From the NCBI GenBank assembly GCA_964396055.1, contig CAYNDV010000209.1, positions 1 to 6,344 of the forward strand: DNA of 6,344 nt. Reading direction: 5' to 3'. Shown piece by piece: positions 4,015 to 6,344 of this stretch. Source of the DNA: CAYJPV01 sp964396055. GTDB lineage: Bacteria; Acidobacteriota; Vicinamibacteria; Vicinamibacterales; JAKQTR01. Within the stretch, counting starts at the first letter, position 1, and the number at the start of each line of letters is the position of its first letter. The notes under the pieces were generated by a model that made no database searches, had not been told where the DNA came from, and was given only the letters and a program-made list of their open reading frames with translations. A program made the translations under genes and the position numbers.

Positions 4015-6344
4015 CGTCCCAGGGCCTGCAGCGCCTCTTCGCAGCGCGGGCACGTGCCTTCGCGGCCGGCCGCCGTGGACACCGACGGCACCCGCCGCCA
4101 GCAGCGGTCGCACTTCGTGCCCGTCGCGCGTGCCACCTCGATGGCGACGGCGCTGCCCTCGGCTTCGACGTGCTGCGCGTTCGCGGGTGGCGCCGGCTCG
4201 TGCACCACGCGGACCTCGGACGTGATGAACAGCGCCGGCAGTTCCGCGGCGTACCGGGCCAGCAGGTCCGCGGCCGCGCCGGAGGCGTGCAGTGTCACCG
4301 CCGCCTCGAGCGGCTGGCCGATCACCTTGGCCTGCCGCAGGCCCTCCAGTTCGACGTTGACGGCGGCGCGGATCTTCAGCAGCCGCGCCCAGCGCTCCAT
4401 GAGCGGGCGATCGATGAACAGCTCCACCTGGGGGGGGAACTCGGCCAGGTGCACCGAGGCCTCGCGCTCGCCGGGCAGGAAGCGCCAGAACTCGTCGGCC
4501 AGCACCGGCAGCACCGGGGCGATCAGGCGCGCCAGGCCGTCCGCGATGGCGAACATCGCCGTCTGCGCCGAGCGCCGCGGGCGCGCCGCCGGCGCCAGCG
4601 TGTAGAGCCGGTCCTTCGACACGTCGACGTAGAACGCGCTGAGGTCGACCGTCACGAACGCGTTGAGCGCCTGGAACGCCGCCGGGAAGTCGTAGTCGGC
4701 GTAGGCCTGCTGGATCGCCCGCGCCACGTCGCCGTACCGCGCCATCGCGTAGCGGTCCACCTCGTCCATGAACTGCGGCGGCACCATCTGCGATGCCGGG
4801 TCGAAGTCCGCCAGGTTGGCGGCCAGGATCCGCAGCGTGTTGCGCAGCTTGCGGTAGGCCTCGACGACGCGCGCGAGGATCTCGGGGCCGAAGCGCAGTT
4901 CCTCGCGGAAGTCGACGCTGGCCACCCACAGCCGGAGGATCTCGGCGCCGCTCTGCTCGATCACGCGCTCGGGCGGCACGTCGTTGCCGAGGGACTTGGA
5001 CATCTTCCGTCCCTCCTCGGTGACGACCATGCCGTGCGTGACCACCTGCCGGTACGGCGCGCGATCGCGCGTGCCGAGGCCCACCAGCATCGAGCTCTGG
5101 AACCACCCGCGGTACTGATCCGAGCCCTCGAGGTACAGGTCGGCGGGCCACCGCAGCTCCGGATGCACCGCCAGCACCGCCTCGTGGCTCGATCCCGAGT
5201 CGAACCAGACGTCGAGGATGTCCTGCTCTCGCTCGAATGCCGTGCCGCCACACGACGGGCAGGCGAATCCCTCGGGCAGGAAATCGCCGAGCGGGTGTTC
5301 GTACCAGGCCTCCGCGCCGTCCTTCTCGAAGACGGCCGCGGTGCGCGCCACCAGTTCGGCGGTCAGCGACGCCGTGCCGCAGGCGGTGCACGTCACCGCC
5401 GGGATGGGCACGCCCCACGATCGCTGCCGCGAGATGCACCAGTCGGGTCGCGACTGGAACATGCCCTTCATGCGATCGCCGCCCCAGGCGGGCACCCACG
5501 ACACGCCGTCGGCGGCGGCCACGGCCGCCTGGCGCAGGCCGGTGTCGTCCATGCCGATGAACCACTGCGACGTGGCCAGGAAGATGACGGGGTTGTGGCA
5601 GCGCCAGCAGTGCGGGTACGAGTGGCCGAAGTCCTCGCGCTTCCACAGGCGGCCGGCGGCGTGCAGGGCGGCCTCCACCTTCGGGTTCGCGTCGAACACG
5701 GTGAGGCCCGCGAACTGGTTCACCTCGTCGAGGAACCGCCCGTCGTGGCCCACCGGCGCGTAGATCTCGAGGCCGTAGCGGACGCCGGTGTGGAAGTCGT
5801 CGGCGCCGTGGCCCGGCGCCGTGTGCACGATGCCCGTGCCGGTGTCGAGCGTGACATAGTCGGCCAGGACGCCGACCGAGTCGCGCGCGTAGAGGGGGTG
5901 CGTGAAGCGCAGGCCCTCGAACGTGGTGCCCGGCACGCGGACCAGCGGATCGGCCAGCGTGCGGCCGACGGCCGCGCTCAGCGTTTCGGCCAGCGCCTCG
6001 GCCACCACGACGACGCGGCCGTCCACGGCGTAGGCGCCGTAGGTGGCTTCGGGGTGGAACGCGAGGGCCAGGTTCGACGGGATCGTCCAGGGCGTCGTCG
6101 TCCAGATGAGCGCCGACACGTCGCGACCGGCCAGGGCGGGCACGCGGGCGGCCAGTTCACCCTGCCCGGCCGGCGAGAGGGGGAATTCCACGTAGATGGA
6201 CGGCGAGGTGTGCGTCTCGTACTCGACTTCGGCCTCGGCCAGCGCCGTCCGGCAGTGGATGCACCAGTGCACGGGCTTCTTGCCCTTGTAGACCATGCCC
6301 CGCTCGACGAACTTCCCGAGCGCGCGCACGATGGCCGCCTGGTA
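4011..6344 (-). CDS. ileS: Isoleucyl-tRNA synthetase, C-terminal 777 residues (5' end outside window)
   Basis: A class I aminoacyl-tRNA synthetase that charges tRNA-Ile in the cytoplasm and hydrolyses misactivated valine. The frame is open to the window edge. About 150-165 N-terminal residues, including the HIGH motif, are missing compared with the usual length of about 930-950. Numbering from the first visible codon: editing domain with TTTPWTIPSN (83-92) and GTGIVHTAPGHGADD (169-183), LDVWFDSGSS before the second half of the Rossmann fold (377-386), KMSKS (447-451), then the helical anticodon-binding domain and a C-terminal zinc ribbon with CDRC (745-748) and CPRC (765-768). Four more CxxC pairs occur at 28/31, 246/249, 319/322 and 362/365, suggesting extra structural zinc sites. 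A GTG at 6329 is internal: upstream residues YQAAI continue the conserved helix. No T-box or promoter can be seen because the start lies outside. Confidence 0.97.
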   Translation of the reverse strand, partial: YQAAIVRALGKFVERGMVYKGKKPVHWCIHCRTALAEAEVEYETHTSPSIYVEFPLSPAGQGELAARVPALAGRDVSALIWTTTPWTIPSNLALAFHPEATYGAYAVDGRVVVVAEALAETLSAAVGRTLADPLVRVPGTTFEGLRFTHPLYARDSVGVLADYVTLDTGTGIVHTAPGHGADDFHTGVRYGLEIYAPVGHDGRFLDEVNQFAGLTVFDANPKVEAALHAAGRLWKREDFGHSYPHCWRCHNPVIFLATSQWFIGMDDTGLRQAAVAAADGVSWVPAWGGDRMKGMFQSRPDWCISRQRSWGVPIPAVTCTACGTASLTAELVARTAAVFEKDGAEAWYEHPLGDFLPEGFACPSCGGTAFEREQDILDVWFDSGSSHEAVLAVHPELRWPADLYLEGSDQYRGWFQSSMLVGLGTRDRAPYRQVVTHGMVVTEEGRKMSKSLGNDVPPERVIEQSGAEILRLWVASVDFREELRFGPEILARVVEAYRKLRNTLRILAANLADFDPASQMVPPQFMDEVDRYAMARYGDVARAIQQAYADYDFPAAFQALNAFVTVDLSAFYVDVSKDRLYTLAPAARPRRSAQTAMFAIADGLARLIAPVLPVLADEFWRFLPGEREASVHLAEFPPQVELFIDRPLMERWARLLKIRAAVNVELEGLRQAKVIGQPLEAAVTLHASGAAADLLARYAAELPALFITSEVRVVHEPAPPANAQHVEAEGSAVAIEVARATGTKCDRCWRRVPSVSTAAGREGTCPRCEEALQALGR

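Noticed and set aside
4430..4437. Run of eight G (C on the coding strand) in ileS, a possible slippage or phase-variation site
   Set aside because: The frame is correct on both sides, with the anticodon-binding region and zinc ribbon following in frame. Switching off an essential synthetase is implausible.
2280..4605. Long plus-strand open frames at 2280-3521 and 3436-4605
   Set aside because: Both are antisense to the pseudouridine synthase, lgt, lspA and ileS, with biased, domain-free composition. The real genes carry full family motifs.
6315..6329. GTG at 6329 as a start codon for ileS
   Set aside because: The upstream codons to the window edge continue the frame (YQAAI) in a conserved part of the enzyme, and the HIGH-motif region must lie further upstream, outside the window.

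Overview
The window is a GC-rich bacterial chromosome fragment. All five recognisable gene functions lie on the minus strand, so it reads right to left. GC-rich codon use, the gene order ileS-lspA-lgt-pseudouridine synthase, the Cys-rich Lgt signature and the style of the Na+/solute symporter suggest Acidobacteriota (Vicinamibacteria-like) or a similar high-GC soil lineage. That assignment is inference from memory of family flavours and was not computed. A run of exactly 100 Ns shows that this is a scaffolded draft or metagenome assembly.

Right part (6344 to 2250): a tightly packed housekeeping and lipoprotein-maturation run. The 3' 83% or so of isoleucyl-tRNA synthetase (ileS, 5' end outside the window) overlaps lspA (signal peptidase II) by an ATGA. 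lspA overlaps lgt (prolipoprotein diacylglyceryl transferase) by 20 nt. An RluA/RluD-type 23S rRNA pseudouridine synthase follows after 17 nt. Lgt and LspA catalyse consecutive steps of lipoprotein processing in the inner membrane, so their coupling makes sense. The pseudouridine synthase is cut by the N gap about ten codons before its expected catalytic motif.

Middle (2092 to 2249): four tandem copies of the heptamer CTAGAGG, then two perfect tandem copies of a 15-mer, running directly into the gap. The repeat is probably what broke the assembly. This is the only clearly non-ordinary DNA in the window.

Left part (2078 to 1): a Nudix hydrolase of the ADP-ribose pyrophosphatase type, then 21 nt later an SSS-family sodium/solute symporter. 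Its TM8 appears to lack three residues at the usual second-sodium-site (Na2) position. Beyond its stop codon an imperfect inverted repeat reaches the window edge and may be a terminator or an interspersed palindromic element.

I found no mobile element, CRISPR array, RNA gene or defence-like system, and no convincing new biological system. There is no gene-free stretch over 300 bases: the longest lies between 2078 and 2250 and holds the repeats and the gap.
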